Below the pieces are notes generated by a model that ran no database searches, was not told the origin of the DNA, and saw only the letters and a program-made list of their open reading frames with translations. 64,000 bases of DNA from Rhodoferax ferrireducens T118 (lineage in GTDB: Bacteria > Pseudomonadota > Gammaproteobacteria > Burkholderiales > Burkholderiaceae_C): positions 3,348,001 to 3,412,000 of the forward strand of contig NC_007908.1 in assembly GCF_000013605.1 (NCBI RefSeq). The letters run 5' to 3'. Within the stretch, counting starts at the first letter, position 1; each line of letters starts with the position of its first letter. The position numbers and the translations under genes were made by a program. This document shows positions 34,274 through 41,872 of the stretch, in pieces.

Positions 34274-35797
34274 TCAAGTGAATTGAATTTGCGGCTGCCA
34301 GCGATGCGGCAACAGTTCATGAATCTGACTTGCCCGCTGCGTAGGCAACCGGGTTAGAACATCCTTGAGGTAGGCAAACGGATCATGCCCATTGAGCCTG
34401 GCACTCTGGATCAGACTCATCACAGCTGCACCGCGCTTGCCCGCACGCAGTGAACCCGCAAACAGCCAGTTGTTCCTCCCGATGGCAATCGGACGGATCT
34501 GGTTTTCGATGTGGTTGTTGTCCACCGGCAGTTGACCGTCGGAGAGGAAGCGCGTCAGCGCAGACCAGCGCCGCAGGCTGTAATCCAACGCTTTGGCCGT
34601 GGCTGAACCATCCGTGATCTTCTGGCGGTTCAGGATCATCCACTGGTGCAAGGCATCCAGCAGTGGTTTTGATTTCTCCTGGCGTATTCGTCGTCGCTCA
34701 TCGGGAAGCAGTTCTTTGACTTCGCGCTCAATGTCGTAAACCCTGGCGATTTGCTCCAGCGCACTGTGCGCAATCTGGCTCTTGTTGCTGGCATGCAGGT
34801 CAAAGAACTTGCGCCGGGCATGGGCCAGACAACCGACTTCGGTCACACCCTGGGCCATCAGTTGCTTGTAACCACTGAAGTCGTCACAGACTAGGCTACC
34901 GCGCCAGTCACCCAGAAAGGTCTTGGCATTCTCCCCGGCACGTGATTCGCAGAAGTCATAGACCACCGCCCGGGTGTCCTCGAAGGCACCGGCGGCATAG
35001 GCCCACAGGTAAGAGCGGTGTGTTTTACCGGTGCCGGGCTTGAGCATCTGCACGGGTGTCTCATCGGCATGCACTACGTTGTGCTGGAGGATCTCAGCTT
35101 TGAGTGCATCGACCAGGGGTTGCAGCTGCACACCACAGCTGCCGACCCAGGCACCCAGTGTGGAGCGAGCAATGGCCAAACCGGCACGACCAAAGATGGC
35201 CTCCTGGCGATAAAGCGGCAGATGGTCAGCGAACTTGGCCACCAGCACCTGGGCCAGCAGACCAGTGGTGGGGATGCCCTTATCAATGACATGCGCCGCC
35301 ACCGGAGTCTGGATCAGGGTTTGGCACTTGGCGCAAGCCCATTTGCCGCGCACATGGCGCTCGACACTGAAGACGCCGGGCTGGTAGTCCAGCTTCTCGG
35401 CGACATCTTCGCCGATGCGCTTCATTTGGCAGCCGCAAGCGCAGGTGGTGGAATCGGGTTCGTGGTGGATCTCCACGCGGGCAAGATTCGCTGGCAATGG
35501 CTGGCGTTTGGGTTGTTCCTTCATCCGGGGTGCAGGCGCATCCGTGGGCTTGAGTTGCTCGATCTCGTCGCTCACCGCCTGCAGATCCTCATCAAGGGTT
35601 TCTTCCAGCAGGCTTCTTTGCTCGGCGCTAAAGCGCTCACTCTGGGCGGCAAACTTCAGGCGTTTGAGATAAGCATTCTCATGCGTGAGCTTGTCGATGG
35701 TGGCTTGTTTGAAGGTCAGTGTCTTGAACAGGGACTGCACCACGTCGCGCAGTTCGTCTGCACTCATGTGGGTGAGTTGTTCGGGTGCGATCACCAT
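34274..35797 (-). CDS. tnpC: IS66 transposase TnpC
   Basis: This is a 507-residue DDE transposase of IS66. The N-terminal leucine-rich coiled coil (LRDVVQSLFKTLTFKQATIDKLTHENAYLKRLKFAAQ) is followed by the zinc-binding CACGCQMKRIGEDV and CAKCQTLIQTP blocks. The catalytic domain contains HADETPVQM (Asp), CDDFSGYKQL (Asp) and DNNHIENQIRPIAIGRNNWLFAGS (Glu). It has full length for the family and no internal stop. Confidence 0.95.
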   Translation of the reverse strand: MVIAPEQLTHMSADELRDVVQSLFKTLTFKQATIDKLTHENAYLKRLKFAAQSERFSAEQRSLLEETLDEDLQAVSDEIEQLKPTDAPAPRMKEQPKRQPLPANLARVEIHHEPDSTTCACGCQMKRIGEDVAEKLDYQPGVFSVERHVRGKWACAKCQTLIQTPVAAHVIDKGIPTTGLLAQVLVAKFADHLPLYRQEAIFGRAGLAIARSTLGAWVGSCGVQLQPLVDALKAEILQHNVVHADETPVQMLKPGTGKTHRSYLWAYAAGAFEDTRAVVYDFCESRAGENAKTFLGDWRGSLVCDDFSGYKQLMAQGVTEVGCLAHARRKFFDLHASNKSQIAHSALEQIARVYDIEREVKELLPDERRRIRQEKSKPLLDALHQWMILNRQKITDGSATAKALDYSLRRWSALTRFLSDGQLPVDNNHIENQIRPIAIGRNNWLFAGSLRAGKRGAAVMSLIQSARLNGHDPFAYLKDVLTRLPTQRASQIHELLPHRWQPQIQFT

Positions 35798-35878
35798 GAA
35801 ACATAGTGTGCTTTTGGTGAATAAAAAGCACCATTAGTGCTTATCCGTATTGACTTCGTTGCTATGTATTTGGATGAT

Positions 35879-36214
35879 TCAGACCATGGTGATGATGCCT
35901 GCATCACCCAAGCGCTGCCAGGGCAGTCCCAGCACCAAAGCATCGAGTTGGGCGCGGTTCAGACTCAATTGTTGCGCTGCACTGCCCAATGGCCAGACAA
36001 ATTTGCCTTGGTGCAGTCGCCGCGCTGCCAGCCAGATGCCAATGCCGTCATGCACCAGAACCTTCAAACGGTTTGCTCGCTTGTTGGCGAATAGGTAGGC
36101 CGTGTGCGGATGGGCAGAACCAAACACCGACACAACCTTGGCCAAGGCGGTGTCGGTGCCAGCTCGCATGTCCATGGGGGTGGTGGCCAGCCAGATGGCA
36201 TCGATGCGGATCAC
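35879..36214 (-). CDS. tnpB: IS66 accessory protein TnpB
   Basis: This is a 111-residue IS66 Orf2 protein. IWLATTPMDMRAGTDTALAKVV and LKVLVHDGIGIWLAARRLHQGKFVWP match the family core, in which WLATTPMDMRAG and DG.G.WL..RRL are diagnostic. It is required for IS66 transposition. It lies 8 bases after tnpA. Confidence 0.93.
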   Translation of the reverse strand: MIRIDAIWLATTPMDMRAGTDTALAKVVSVFGSAHPHTAYLFANKRANRLKVLVHDGIGIWLAARRLHQGKFVWPLGSAAQQLSLNRAQLDALVLGLPWQRLGDAGIITMV

Positions 36215-36222
36215 TTGAAGGA

Positions 36223-36627
36223 CTACTTGAGAATGGCCCGGGTCCAGTGCACCAAGTCGGCAGCGGCACTGGCGGGCCAGGTGAGGATCATCGAGACTGC
36301 GCCTTTGCGAAGTTCTACCTTGATGTCGCAGGCAGTGGGCTCAAGCATGCTGGTGGGTAGCTTTAAAGGGATGAATGCGGGGACAGGTGTAGCGGGGACA
36401 GCGACACCCAACGGATCTGGCCCGATAAGTCGGTGGCGCCCGTCACGCTCATGTTCCTTGAGCCAGCGGTGCAGCACGTTGGCGTTCATGCCGTGTTGCA
36501 GGGCTATTGCCGCAATGGACGCGCCCGGCTGCTGGCAGGCCACTACCAATTCGGCCTTGAACTGGCGCGTGTAGGTGCGGTGGGTAGGCCGACTCGAATA
36601 TCTCGCAAGGTCTGGTTCTTTGAGCAT
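36223..36627 (-). CDS. tnpA: IS66 accessory protein TnpA
   Basis: This is a 134-residue protein from the ATG at 36627 (MLKEPDLARYSSRPTHRTYT); an earlier in-frame start at 36654 is possible. It is a transposase-8-like HTH protein: YTRQFKAELVVACQQPGASIAAIALQHGMNANVLHRWLKEH (~18-58) is the IS3/IS66 OrfA helix-turn-helix. It provides DNA recognition for the IS66 complex. Confidence 0.9.
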   Translation of the reverse strand: MLKEPDLARYSSRPTHRTYTRQFKAELVVACQQPGASIAAIALQHGMNANVLHRWLKEHERDGRHRLIGPDPLGVAVPATPVPAFIPLKLPTSMLEPTACDIKVELRKGAVSMILTWPASAAADLVHWTRAILK

Positions 36628-36706
36628 GGTGTACACGGTGGGTTGCGTGCACACGATCTTGCAAGATGGGAGGGTTCAATTCAAGATGGGTTCACCGCGC
36701 GCTTAC

Positions 36707-36714
36707 CAAAAAAA
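36707..36714. repeat. 8-bp target-site duplication, right
   Basis: CAAAAAAA directly follows the right IS66 end and is identical to 34213-34220. Confidence 0.9.
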
Positions 36715-36826
36715 TAGCAAGGCGCCACAAGCTCCGTTATCACAGGTGCGATTTGCGGAAATTGCTCGGAGAAGGGCAAGTGCTGGCGGCCACCTCGAGT
36801 GAGCAGCTTTTTTGTAAGTGATTGAT

Positions 36827-36850
36827 TTCTAACGAGTTAGAAGTTCTAAC
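36827..36850. terminator. alternating TTCTAAC/GTTAGAA repeat behind a minus-strand gene
   Basis: TTCTAAC (36827), GTTAGAA (36836) and TTCTAAC (36844) alternate and can pair two ways. They lie 3 bases past the end of the DUF4926-like gene, which suggests a weak terminator or attenuator. No strong T-run follows. Confidence 0.4.
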
Positions 36851-36853
36851 TTT

Positions 36854-37072
36854 CTAGCCCAAACCCGCCAGCGCCTCGCCCATTTTAAAACGCTCCAAAT
36901 CTCGATCTTCAACAGTCTCGACACCTATGGTTTGCCCGTCCCATCGCAGAAATTCAACTTCATAGCCCTCGAAAGCTGTATGCACGTGCACAACAATCCC
37001 GACCGCGCCGGGCTTTAAACCGAGGCTCGGCAGCGGCCGCTTGAGGACTACTTGAGCGTGCTCCATGAACAT
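36854..37072 (-). CDS. DUF4926-like small protein
   Basis: This is a 72-residue protein. MEHAQVVLKRPLPSLGLKPGAVGIVVHVHTAFEGYEVEFLRWDGQTIGVETVEDRDLERF follows the DUF4926 pattern: a Leu/Pro start, LKxGxxGxVVHV and YEVEF. Its likely fold is SH3-like beta. DUF4926 proteins are often encoded beside toxin-antitoxin or phage genes. The start may be 37072 (MFMEH) or the next Met two codons on. Confidence 0.72.
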   Translation of the reverse strand: MFMEHAQVVLKRPLPSLGLKPGAVGIVVHVHTAFEGYEVEFLRWDGQTIGVETVEDRDLERFKMGEALAGLG

Positions 37073-37103
37073 TTTTTAGCTCCTTTTTTACGCGGAATTG
37101 CTT

Positions 37104-37286
37104 TTATTTTTGGCTCAAGGTTTCGTCTTCCGCGGCATCTGGCATGTTGTACTCTGTGATCGTTGCTGGGTCAATGCCGCTGCGGACCAACACCGCATCC
37201 CACGCCTCTTTTGCCAAGCCGGGGTGAACTTTTGGGGCCTGCTCGCTGGCTTTTTCGTTGCATTCTTGGCTCATCTTTGCCTCCAT
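37104..37286 (-). CDS. small hypothetical acidic protein
   Basis: This is a 60-residue protein (MEAKMSQECNEKASEQAPKVHPGLAKEAWDAVLVRSGIDPATITEYN). The second Met (37274) may be the real start. It lies 7 bases after the HAD gene and 31 bases before the DUF4926-like gene, all on one strand, so it is likely one transcript. No domain is recognised. Confidence 0.55.
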   Translation of the reverse strand: MEAKMSQECNEKASEQAPKVHPGLAKEAWDAVLVRSGIDPATITEYNMPDAAEDETLSQK

Positions 37287-37293
37287 TTTTCAC

Positions 37294-37749
37294 TCAAATC
37301 AACGCCGTCAGCGCAGCCCTAAGCCGCACCTCAGCCCCAGGCCCGAACCCGAATTTCGGATCGCACAACACCAGCTCGGCACACCCGGGGGGGAAGAATA
37401 CCGGGTCGTCGTCGAGCGCGATCCACGGCCGTCCGGGGTCGCATGACGCTGCAAGGTAGCGCTGTATTTCGTGATAGCGCGCGCCCGGGGTGACGCTTGT
37501 GTTTGCCTCCCCGATTCTGAAAACTGGGGTCACGCCGACGACTCTGGCGCGTAGGTCCGTCAGAAAAAATTTCTTCATATTCGCGAGCGTGTTCGTCTTG
37601 CGCCAAGCCGAAGAAATCACGATTTCGACTGTCGGGAAGTCGGTCAACACTCGGGCCAAATGCTCCTCGTGGCCGAATAAATGTGGGTCGTCGACGGCGT
37701 GCATTACGCCGTCAAAATCGAGAAAAAGCAGTATTTTTTGAGCTCCCAT
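37294..37749 (-). CDS. HAD-superfamily phosphatase-like protein (third of three)
   Basis: This is a 151-residue protein from MGAQKILLFLDFDGVMHAVDD; the Met at 37767 would add six residues. The DxDG nucleophile motif is complete. Motif II is EIVISSAWRKTNTL, and the acidic motif is WIALDDDPVFFPPGC. It is close in layout to the 23.5-kb copy (both have ISS.WR and a FxPGCA/PGCAD block). It heads a small minus-strand cluster with the 60-residue and DUF4926-like genes. Confidence 0.78.
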   Translation of the reverse strand: MGAQKILLFLDFDGVMHAVDDPHLFGHEEHLARVLTDFPTVEIVISSAWRKTNTLANMKKFFLTDLRARVVGVTPVFRIGEANTSVTPGARYHEIQRYLAASCDPGRPWIALDDDPVFFPPGCAELVLCDPKFGFGPGAEVRLRAALTALI

Positions 37750-37835
37750 GCTGCCATTTTCTCCCAATTCCTCAGTGTGAGGGCGGCTCTGCGCGGCCCA
37801 TTTCCAACCAGGCCGAAGCGGTCAAGTCCCCGCAC

Positions 37836-38060
37836 CTACTCGCGCTCGACCCGCTCCCGAATCCAGACGCTGAGCCTTATCCCCTCCAATCTCGAACGCC
37901 GCACCCAATCCGCTTTCACGCTCTTCGGAACATGCAGATGCACCAGCGCCAGAACTCGCAGAACTGGGGGGAAATCCCCCGGGACTCCGCCTTCCGCCAC
38001 CACTTTTTCCGAAGCGTTTTTCATGTTTTCGCGCTCTAAAACGTCGAGGTTAAACACCAT
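37836..38060 (-). CDS. small basic protein, possible plasmid DNA-binding/RHH type
   Basis: This is a 74-residue protein from MVFNLDVLERENMKNASEKV; a shorter start at 38024 is possible. The C-terminal LVHLHVPKSVKADWVRRSRLEGIRLSVWIRERVERE reads as strand plus two helices, like plasmid ribbon-helix-helix proteins. It overlaps the end of the large upstream gene by 11 bases, which supports coupled translation. Confidence 0.5.
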   Translation of the reverse strand: MVFNLDVLERENMKNASEKVVAEGGVPGDFPPVLRVLALVHLHVPKSVKADWVRRSRLEGIRLSVWIRERVERE

Positions 38061-39357
38061 AATGCGCTTCAATCGCAGCATCAGCCGCCGCCTCAGCAGC
38101 CGCTTGGCCCGCGGTTTTGATGCTGGTGTAAGCAGTCGAATACAGCTTGCGATGTCCCACAATCTTGAACTCCAAATCAAGCACGGTCCCAACCTCAGCC
38201 CGATGCTTGATCATCGATTCATCGCAGCAGTCCATGTCATTTGTCTCTGCCACGAAGACATTTCCATCGCTGTCTTTCAAGTAAACATCACGGCCAAAAT
38301 GGGCCTGATGCTGCATGGCGACAACGGTCAGTTTCTTTGAGAAATGCTGATTACGCTTGCCGACATGAGCACCCGCGCCCATCACTTTACGCAGCTGGTC
38401 GAGCATAAAACCGTGGGCCGCCGCGCACACGACGTTGAGCGGCCGGGTGCGGAATAACGAGATCAGATCTTCTCTCAGGACGACATTTACATTGTGCTCG
38501 AACGTCCCCTCGATGATGGTTTTGCGCGCATACGCTGCCCGAAACGCATCAGCCAGCGCCAGATTGCGCTCCTTGTCTTCAGCGTAAATCTCATTCAGCC
38601 GCACAGCATCCGCCGGATCCACGCACCCCAGCGACGCAATAAGCGCTGGCACGTCCAATGCTTTGTAATGTGTCGTCATCTTCTCAGTCGAGCAATCCCG
38701 CAGCAGCCGATATTCATACGATCCAAGCGTGAAAAAAAGGTCCGCCAGGTACTGCCGCACGTCGACCGCAAACAGCTTCGTGCCCCGGCGCGATTTCAAG
38801 AGCTTTTCATTCCACTTGGCCACGAATTTGCTCAGACTGGCAAGGCTGATTGCGGCGCCAGAAGACCCCCCCGTGAACGCATCCAAACATCCGCTGCCGA
38901 CCTGTTTGTATTCGCCCGTCGTGCGATTCCTGAGCAAATAGCTCTCCACGCGCCGGCGATTCGCGCGGCAGTGTTCACACTCAAGCGGATGCCCAGTCTT
39001 CGCCAACAAGGCCACCGTGTCGGCTTCCTTTTTCGAATAATCAAACGCGAAAAGCTTGCGCGCCACTGATTCCTTTGGCGCTTCCAAGCGGCCAACAACG
39101 GCCCAATCGCCCAATTCCACAACTGGGTAATCCAGCGTGAGCACAGCCACCAGCATGGCGGCTTCGCCTGGCGCGGCCGGCAGCGAGGTGGTGTGATCGG
39201 CGGTGATTTTGATGGGGGGAATGCCGGCCACCTCGGCGGTTTCGTTGAGCTTGTCGAGCTGCTTTTTGAACGCTTCGAGCTGGTCGACTTCGACGTAGAG
39301 AGTGCGGGTTTCTGTGCCAGCGAGAGCGAGGGCGGGGGTGTTGATTTCAGTGTTCAT
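38050..39357 (-). CDS. plasmid/phage-type hypothetical protein with CxxC zinc motif
   Basis: This is a 435-residue protein. A CEHCRANRRRVESYLLRN...YKQVGSGCLDAFTG block (~125-165) is a CxxC...C motif that I know from phage and plasmid hypothetical proteins. The rest (IASLGCVDPADAVRLNEIY, VVCAAAHGFMLDQLRKVMG, HRKLYSTAYTSIKTAGQAAAEAA) shows no known enzyme motif. The C-terminus is Ala-rich helix. It is the largest gene of the putative plasmid backbone between IS66 and the XRE regulator. The function is unknown. Confidence 0.68.
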   Translation of the reverse strand: MNTEINTPALALAGTETRTLYVEVDQLEAFKKQLDKLNETAEVAGIPPIKITADHTTSLPAAPGEAAMLVAVLTLDYPVVELGDWAVVGRLEAPKESVARKLFAFDYSKKEADTVALLAKTGHPLECEHCRANRRRVESYLLRNRTTGEYKQVGSGCLDAFTGGSSGAAISLASLSKFVAKWNEKLLKSRRGTKLFAVDVRQYLADLFFTLGSYEYRLLRDCSTEKMTTHYKALDVPALIASLGCVDPADAVRLNEIYAEDKERNLALADAFRAAYARKTIIEGTFEHNVNVVLREDLISLFRTRPLNVVCAAAHGFMLDQLRKVMGAGAHVGKRNQHFSKKLTVVAMQHQAHFGRDVYLKDSDGNVFVAETNDMDCCDESMIKHRAEVGTVLDLEFKIVGHRKLYSTAYTSIKTAGQAAAEAAADAAIEAHYGV

Positions 39358-39772
39358 GAGCTAACCTTTTTGAGTCCCCAGAGCGCAGGGGGCGATGAAC
39401 CTTAAAAAAGTTCACATAAGGTATAGCTTTAATTCATCCGACGATATCCATAGATCCTAAAAGCATAGCTATTCAAGCGCTACTAATCACGCCATTTTAT
39501 GCTATATATTAGATAGCATTTAAATTTTGTTGCGGCGAACATAAATGCGGTGGGCGGCCCAGGCTTCCCGCGGCATGGCGTGCGTTGCCGTAGACCTAGG
39601 TATTTTTCGTTGGCCAAACAAAAAGACTAGAAATCCGCGCTGGGCCGTCATATCTTGCTATCAATCTAATTTTTAAAACTGCCGTGTGTGTGCCGCCGCG
39701 AGCTATACATAAATAGGCAATACGCAATACCGCGAATTACTACTCAGACCCCAAAACCCCAAAGGACAAACC
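39358..39772. other. 415-bp AT-richer intergenic stretch
   Basis: I see no gene here. The base composition is clearly more A/T-rich than its surroundings at 39410-39540 and 39650-39740, as expected for promoters of the 435-residue gene (minus strand) and of whatever starts at 39773 (plus strand). I found no clear repeat. Confidence 0.45.
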
Positions 39773-40117
39773 ATGACACAAGCATACGCATTTACCTCAG
39801 CTCAAGTACAAGCACTAGCTCAAGAAGACGCCCTAGCAAAAACCCGGCCGCTTCCCTATGTCTGGATGCTTTTTTTGCGCAAAAGAAACCGCGGACCGGC
39901 CGGCTCACTACGCACCCAAAGCCTCATCATCGAGGCTTCTTTTTTGCCTGCGCCTCGAGCACGTCGATCCGTTTATTGCTCGCGTCTACCGACGCCAGCG
40001 CCTCGTCTATCGCAGCGCCTGCGCGATCCGCGGCGCCCTTGGCCTCAGCTGCAAGCGCGCCCAGCGCCACCAAGCCGTCATCACCAGGCCCAGGCTTCCT
40101 TAATTTCTTTTGTTTAG
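39773..40117 (+). CDS. doubtful small ORF, probably only its first ~30 codons real
   Basis: AAAGGACAAACC precedes the ATG, and the start MTQAYAFTSAQVQALAQEDALAK looks like a genuine helical N-terminus. After about residue 27 the frame turns Arg/Pro-rich and runs through the hairpin at 39919-39945 and across the opposite-strand gene. A truncated or frameshifted gene ending before the terminator is the likeliest reading. Confidence 0.3.
   Translation: MTQAYAFTSAQVQALAQEDALAKTRPLPYVWMLFLRKRNRGPAGSLRTQSLIIEASFLPAPRARRSVYCSRLPTPAPRLSQRLRDPRRPWPQLQARPAPPSRHHQAQASLISFV
39919..39945 (+). terminator. rho-independent terminator
   Basis: AAGCCTC (39919-39925) pairs with GAGGCTT (39932-39938) across ATCATC and is followed by CTTTTTTG. 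On the minus strand it overlaps the end of the 65-residue ORF, so it may act in both directions. Confidence 0.75.
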
Positions 40118-40124
40118 CTGCCAT
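39927..40124 (-). CDS. small hypothetical protein, helical
   Basis: This is a 65-residue protein from MAAKQKKLRKPGPGDDGLVALGALAAEAKG. The basic start is followed by an Ala-rich amphipathic coil (AADRAGAAIDEALASVDASNKRIDVLEAQAKKKPR). It could be a small plasmid coiled-coil or scaffold protein. The upstream in-frame Met at 40208 adds a non-conserved Arg/Cys-rich piece. Confidence 0.45.
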   Translation of the reverse strand: MAAKQKKLRKPGPGDDGLVALGALAAEAKGAADRAGAAIDEALASVDASNKRIDVLEAQAKKKPR

Positions 40125-40226
40125 GCCGTCGATTTTAGGCACGCACCGGCGCCTCCACAGCACAATTCGCAGGCCCCAAAAACACGGGAAAACCCGCTCG
40201 GGAGGCATTAATCGCGGGGGGAGGAC

Positions 40227-40235
40227 TTATCCACA
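40227..40235 (+). promoter_or_regulatory. perfect DnaA box
   Basis: TTATCCACA matches the strict DnaA-box consensus. It stands alone, 20 kb from the TrfA/iteron module, so its role is unclear. A single 9-mer can occur by chance. Confidence 0.4.
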
Positions 40236-40505
40236 TTTTGCTGGGATCAAGTGCTGATTTTTGGCGAGGGTGGAGCGGCGGGGCCGCGATTTGGAGTCCA
40301 GCTGCCAACCATGGTGGGAACTGAACAGCCACCAACCAGTGCCGAAGCCCGGGTCCACATCGCCACTTCCTCCTCCACCCCCCAATCCAATCGTATTCAC
40401 TATGCTAACGTCCAGCAGTCAAGGTTGAGCCGCAAAGCGCAGCGCACCACAAGGCGCCCAGCCAGCGCCAAGCGGTCCGTTGCGCCGCCCTGGCTGCCCG
40501 CCGCG

Positions 40506-40702
40506 TACCCAACTCTTCCACCGGTCGCCCGTCTTTTTTATTGGAATTTGGCGTCTGTATTGGATGTTTAGCCGACTTTTGAGGTTGTTTCGACAAGTCT
40601 TAGAACTACCTCCACAACATTCAGCGCAAAAATTTCTTCTTAAATCAATAGGTTACCGACGCTCTCGATGAGATTTTGGGCGACCGGTGGAAGAGTTGGG
40701 TA
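40506..40702. repeat. MITE-like segment with perfect 25-bp inverted repeats
   Basis: The 25 bases at 40506-40530 (beginning TACCCAACTCTTCCACCGG) are the exact reverse complement of 40678-40702. They enclose 147 bp of A/T-rich non-coding sequence. No transposase is inside, and I see no clear target duplication. The rest of 40125-40769 holds no gene. Confidence 0.75.
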
Positions 40703-40769
40703 TGCAGACAAAAAGTAGCCCCTTCCCCCCGATGGTCGCGCAAAGCTGGGACAACCGGTCTCCAGCGCG

Positions 40770-41015
40770 TCACACCCGCAGCGTCGAGCGCGCCAGACCG
40801 CCAAAGACGGCTTCAAAGGTGGCCAGCATTTCATGTAGCGGCTGGTTCGCCAGCGTTGCCGTCACATCGCCAATGCCCAGTCGGGCCGACAGAATTTGCG
40901 CGCGGGCGATAGCAGCGCTGCGCTGCTGGGGACCATCAAAATTATTCAGGGGGAACGTCTTTAAAAAAGTAATAGCTGCGTAGAGCCGCGACGAATTCAC
41001 CGCTGACAGTGACAT
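40770..41015 (-). CDS. small hypothetical protein
   Basis: This is an 81-residue protein (MSLSAVNSSRLYAAITFLKTF). The middle (QQRSAAIARAQILSARLGIGDVTATLANQPLHEMLATFEAVFGGL) has a regular helical pattern that looks coded. No strong ribosome-binding site and no known family are apparent. Confidence 0.4.
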   Translation of the reverse strand: MSLSAVNSSRLYAAITFLKTFPLNNFDGPQQRSAAIARAQILSARLGIGDVTATLANQPLHEMLATFEAVFGGLARSTLRV

Positions 41016-41158
41016 ATGGCGTCACGCGTAGCGTAATCCACGCATCTACTTTTAATAACTTATGATGATTAGCGACATTAGGTGCTGTGCAAAAAACCAG
41101 CACACAATAGCGCACTACTCAGCTACAAAGCGCAATCCCCAGAATCCAAGGCGCAGCA

Positions 41159-41313
41159 ATGCAAGACTCTAATATAGAGAGCAGGACCCGGCGCGCGGAG
41201 CTGCGCCAGCGTGCCTTGCCGTCTGCGAAGACGTCATCGAAGGCAAGGTCACGCTCGATGAGCTGCGATCGAGCAGCCTAGCGCGAACCCGGGCCCAGGT
41301 CGCCAAGCGTTGA
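41159..41313 (+). pseudogene. frameshifted short gene upstream of the XRE regulator
   Basis: The first frame reads MQDSNIESRTRRAELRQRA, and the next frame continues ACLAVCEDVIEGKVTLDELR and then SSSLARTRAQVAKR to a stop at 41313. The two halves together look like one ~50-residue antitoxin-sized protein broken by a single-base shift near 41215. Confidence 0.35.
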
Positions 41314-41314
41314 C

Positions 41315-41350
41315 GCTCGTATAATCGAGCCTTACGCCAATAATGCTCGA
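41315..41350. promoter_or_regulatory. candidate operator/promoter of the XRE gene
   Basis: GCTCGTATAATCGAGC (41315-41330) is a near-palindrome containing a consensus -10 hexamer TATAAT, and TCGAGC is mirrored by GCTCGA at 41345-41350. The spacing to the XRE gene suits an autoregulated promoter. Binding is inferred. Confidence 0.45.
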
Positions 41351-41362
41351 TTTAACGTACAC

Positions 41363-41704
41363 ATGAGAGTCACTCAGTCCGCAATGCTCTCACCCCGCTT
41401 GAGCGCCGAGTGCGCCCAGCTTGGGCAGCTCCTGGCCCGCCTGCGCATCGCCCGTGCAGTCAAGCAAGCAGACGCAGCTCTGCGCTCCGGGATCTCCCGC
41501 AACACAGCCTACAGATTGGAAAAAGGAGACCCGGGCGTCGCACTTGGGCAAGTCCTTCGATACCTCGATGCAATCGCGCCCGGGTGCACGTTGCTTGAGC
41601 TGCTGGCCGAAAGAGATCCAGCACTAATCACCCTGCGCATGCGCGAGAAGACGCAGCGCGTGCGCGACATGACAGCAGCTGAGCTCGAAGAAATCGACTT
41701 CTGA
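41363..41704 (+). CDS. XRE-family helix-turn-helix regulator
   Basis: This is a 113-residue protein; a second start at 41384 (MLSPRLSAEC) is possible, and no good ribosome-binding site decides between them. The HTH is CAQLGQLLARLRIARAVKQADAALRSGISRNTAYRLEKGDPGVALGQVLRYLDAI (~17-72). The C-terminus RVRDMTAAELEEIDF is acidic. It resembles HipB-like or plasmid control repressors. It is preceded by the GCTCG palindrome and followed at 41726 by a 26-bp palindrome that recurs near the replicon module. Confidence 0.78.
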   Translation: MRVTQSAMLSPRLSAECAQLGQLLARLRIARAVKQADAALRSGISRNTAYRLEKGDPGVALGQVLRYLDAIAPGCTLLELLAERDPALITLRMREKTQRVRDMTAAELEEIDF

Positions 41705-41725
41705 ACGTCGGGTGAACCTCGCGTT

Positions 41726-41751
41726 GAACCTTCATAAATTTATGAAGGTTC
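41726..41751. repeat. 26-bp perfect palindrome, copy 1
   Basis: GAACCTTCATAAA followed by its exact complement TTTATGAAGGTTC. The inner 24 bases recur at 61845-61868. It starts 22 bases after the XRE stop codon and could be a terminator-like hairpin or a binding site for a plasmid control protein. Confidence 0.85.
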
Positions 41752-41872
41752 GTTTTAAGGCGTGCGGAACCACCAGGGGCGCGAAGCGGGGAGCAACTCG
41801 CGCGGGCAAACAAAATTAAGAGCCACCCCAAGCGGAGTTTCACCTTGAGTGTCGTGTGCTCTGCTCCTTCGC

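Larger units (their letters stand above)
34221..36706 (-). mobile_element. IS66-family insertion sequence, complete
   Basis: This element of 2,486 bp has terminal inverted repeats sharing GTAAGCRCGCRGYGAACCCA at 34221-34240 and, in reverse complement, 36687-36706. It carries tnpA, tnpB and tnpC in the usual order on the minus strand and is flanked by an 8-bp direct repeat CAAAAAAA. Intact ends and frames suggest a recent, possibly active insertion. Confidence 0.95.

Noticed and set aside
40312..40324. Right-hand attachment site of the tRNA-Lys element
   Set aside because: Only 13 bp match, and in the opposite orientation to what simple integration gives. Kept only as a low-interest observation.
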